From contig CAKAQP010000118.1 in the NCBI GenBank assembly GCA_916720285.1, forward strand, positions 1 to 7,134: DNA of 7,134 nucleotides, in the 5' to 3' direction. This DNA comes from an uncultured Lachnoanaerobaculum sp. (GTDB lineage: Bacteria; Bacillota; Clostridia; Lachnospirales; Lachnospiraceae). Position numbers and translations under genes: made by a program. The notes under the pieces were generated by a model that did no database searches, was not told the origin of the DNA, and saw only the letters and a program-made list of their open reading frames with translations. Within the stretch, counting starts at the first letter, position 1, and the number at the start of each line of letters is the position of its first letter. Below, piece by piece: positions 6,796 to 7,134 of this stretch.

Positions 6796-6823
6796 ATTAT
6801 AATACAAAATATATTTTTTTCAA
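6796..6823 (-). promoter_or_regulatory. Strong sigma-A-type promoter for the 6S-like RNA and possibly the greA operon
   Basis: The minus strand reads TTGAAA (6823-6818), a 16-nt spacer, then a perfect TATAAT (6801-6796) in very AT-rich surroundings. Transcription would start near 6789, about 11 nt before the closing stem of the structured RNA. No comparable promoter is visible between the RNA terminator and greA, so this may also be the main operon promoter through read-through. Confidence 0.8.
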
Positions 6824-6835
6824 TATATTTCAATC

Positions 6836-6873
6836 AAAAAGTCCGAAAGTCATACAAAGTATTTCTTCCGGAC
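6836..6873 (-). terminator. Rho-independent terminator of the surface-protein gene
   Basis: On the minus strand GTCCGGAAG (6873-6865) pairs with CTTTCGGAC (6849-6841) over 9 bp with one G-U wobble. The loop holds a further ATAC-TTT-GTAT mini-stem, and TTTTT (6840-6836) follows directly. The wobble makes the structure perfect only when read on the minus strand, which fixes its direction. It lies about 40 nt after the stop codon. Confidence 0.9.
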
Positions 6874-6888
6874 CTAATTTTATCTTCC

Positions 6889-6904
6889 GATAACTTATGT
6901 TATC
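6889..6904 (-). repeat. Small perfect inverted repeat in the 3' untranslated region
   Basis: GATAAC (6889-6894) and GTTATC (6899-6904) are perfect inverted arms around TTAT. The repeat lies between the surface-protein stop codon and its terminator. It has no U-run of its own. It could be a minor mRNA 3' structure or an operator-like palindrome, but no function can be read from it. Confidence 0.4.
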
Positions 6905-6913
6905 TAAATAAAA

Positions 6914-7134
6914 CTATTCAGTTCTTCTTTTTTTGAAGATACATAGTGCAGCAAGTGCACTTGAAATAATCAACATCAAACCGTAAACCGGAGTTGCATC
7001 TTTATCTTCAGTCTTTGGAACTGAAAGCGCCACCCTTGTATCTGATATGGATTTTGTTGTATCCTTGCTCAGTTGTGCCTTCTGTGGCTGTGGATTCTTG
7101 GTAGGTGTTGGTGTGTCTATCAAGATCACAGGAT
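6914..7134 (-). CDS. C-terminal end of a surface protein with a non-canonical sortase-like signal
   Basis: The frame is open to the window edge, so only the last 72 residues are seen. The GTG at 7129-7127 is probably an internal valine, since a Pro codon precedes it in frame and no ribosome binding site can be judged. A proline- and threonine-rich spacer (DTPTPTKNPQPQKAQ) resembles a wall-spanning linker. It is followed by VPKTED, a hydrophobic helix of about 18 residues (VYGLMLIISSALAALCIF) and the charged tail KKRRTE. This is the layout of an LPXTG-type sorting signal, but Gly in the fifth motif position is replaced by Glu. The protein is therefore either attached by a sortase with unusual specificity or simply membrane-anchored. 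Its extracellular function lies outside the window. Confidence 0.8.
   Translation of the reverse strand, partial: PVILIDTPTPTKNPQPQKAQLSKDTTKSISDTRVALSVPKTEDKDATPVYGLMLIISSALAALCIFKKRRTE

Noticed and set aside
6697..6936. Plus-strand open frame of 79 codons across the RNA gene and the surface-protein terminator
   Set aside because: It runs through the promoter, structured RNA and terminator of the minus strand. Its product is low-complexity and has no recognisable domain.

Overview
Every supported gene in this window lies on the minus strand, so the biological reading order runs from high to low coordinates. The DNA is AT-rich. The YesM/YesN-type sensor pair, the MglB-like sugar-binding protein, the GreA/Dtd housekeeping pair, and a surface protein ending in a sortase-like signal together suggest a low-GC Gram-positive of the class Clostridia, most likely a Lachnospiraceae member. 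That placement is inference; the window contains no taxonomic marker gene.

Layout in transcription order: (a) 6914-7134, the C-terminal end of a cell-surface protein with a sorting-like tail, followed by a strong rho-independent terminator at 6836-6873. (b) 6549-6835, a non-coding stretch holding a consensus-like promoter, a highly structured RNA of about 185-210 nt that resembles 6S RNA (ssrS) in architecture, and its terminator. (c) 218-6548, a compact six-gene run: greA, dtd, a YesN-type response regulator, a YesM-type histidine kinase, a divergent membrane-anchored periplasmic-binding-protein-like gene, and a membrane-anchored MglB-like glucose/galactose-binding protein. Spacings are 8, 1, 3, -14 and 15 nt, so this is probably one operon with translational coupling. 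(d) 134-163, the operon terminator, with a promoter for the next gene embedded in it. (e) 1-50, the first codons of another minus-strand gene. The plus strand carries no credible gene.

Functionally, the core is a candidate extracytoplasmic sugar-sensing system. The MglB-like protein keeps nearly all the residues that bind hexose and calcium in E. coli MglB. Like its divergent neighbour, it has an uncleaved-looking N-terminal membrane anchor and no lipobox cysteine. No ABC ATPase or permease gene follows; a terminator does. This suggests that both binding proteins act as sensory subunits for the kinase, as in the known three-component systems AraPST, GanPST and XylFII-LytS, rather than as transporter parts. 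Two unlike binding proteins on one kinase, which also has its own Cache-like extracellular domain, and the linkage to greA-dtd are the less ordinary aspects. The placement of a 6S-like RNA directly in front of greA, both being RNA-polymerase modulators, is the other main point of interest.
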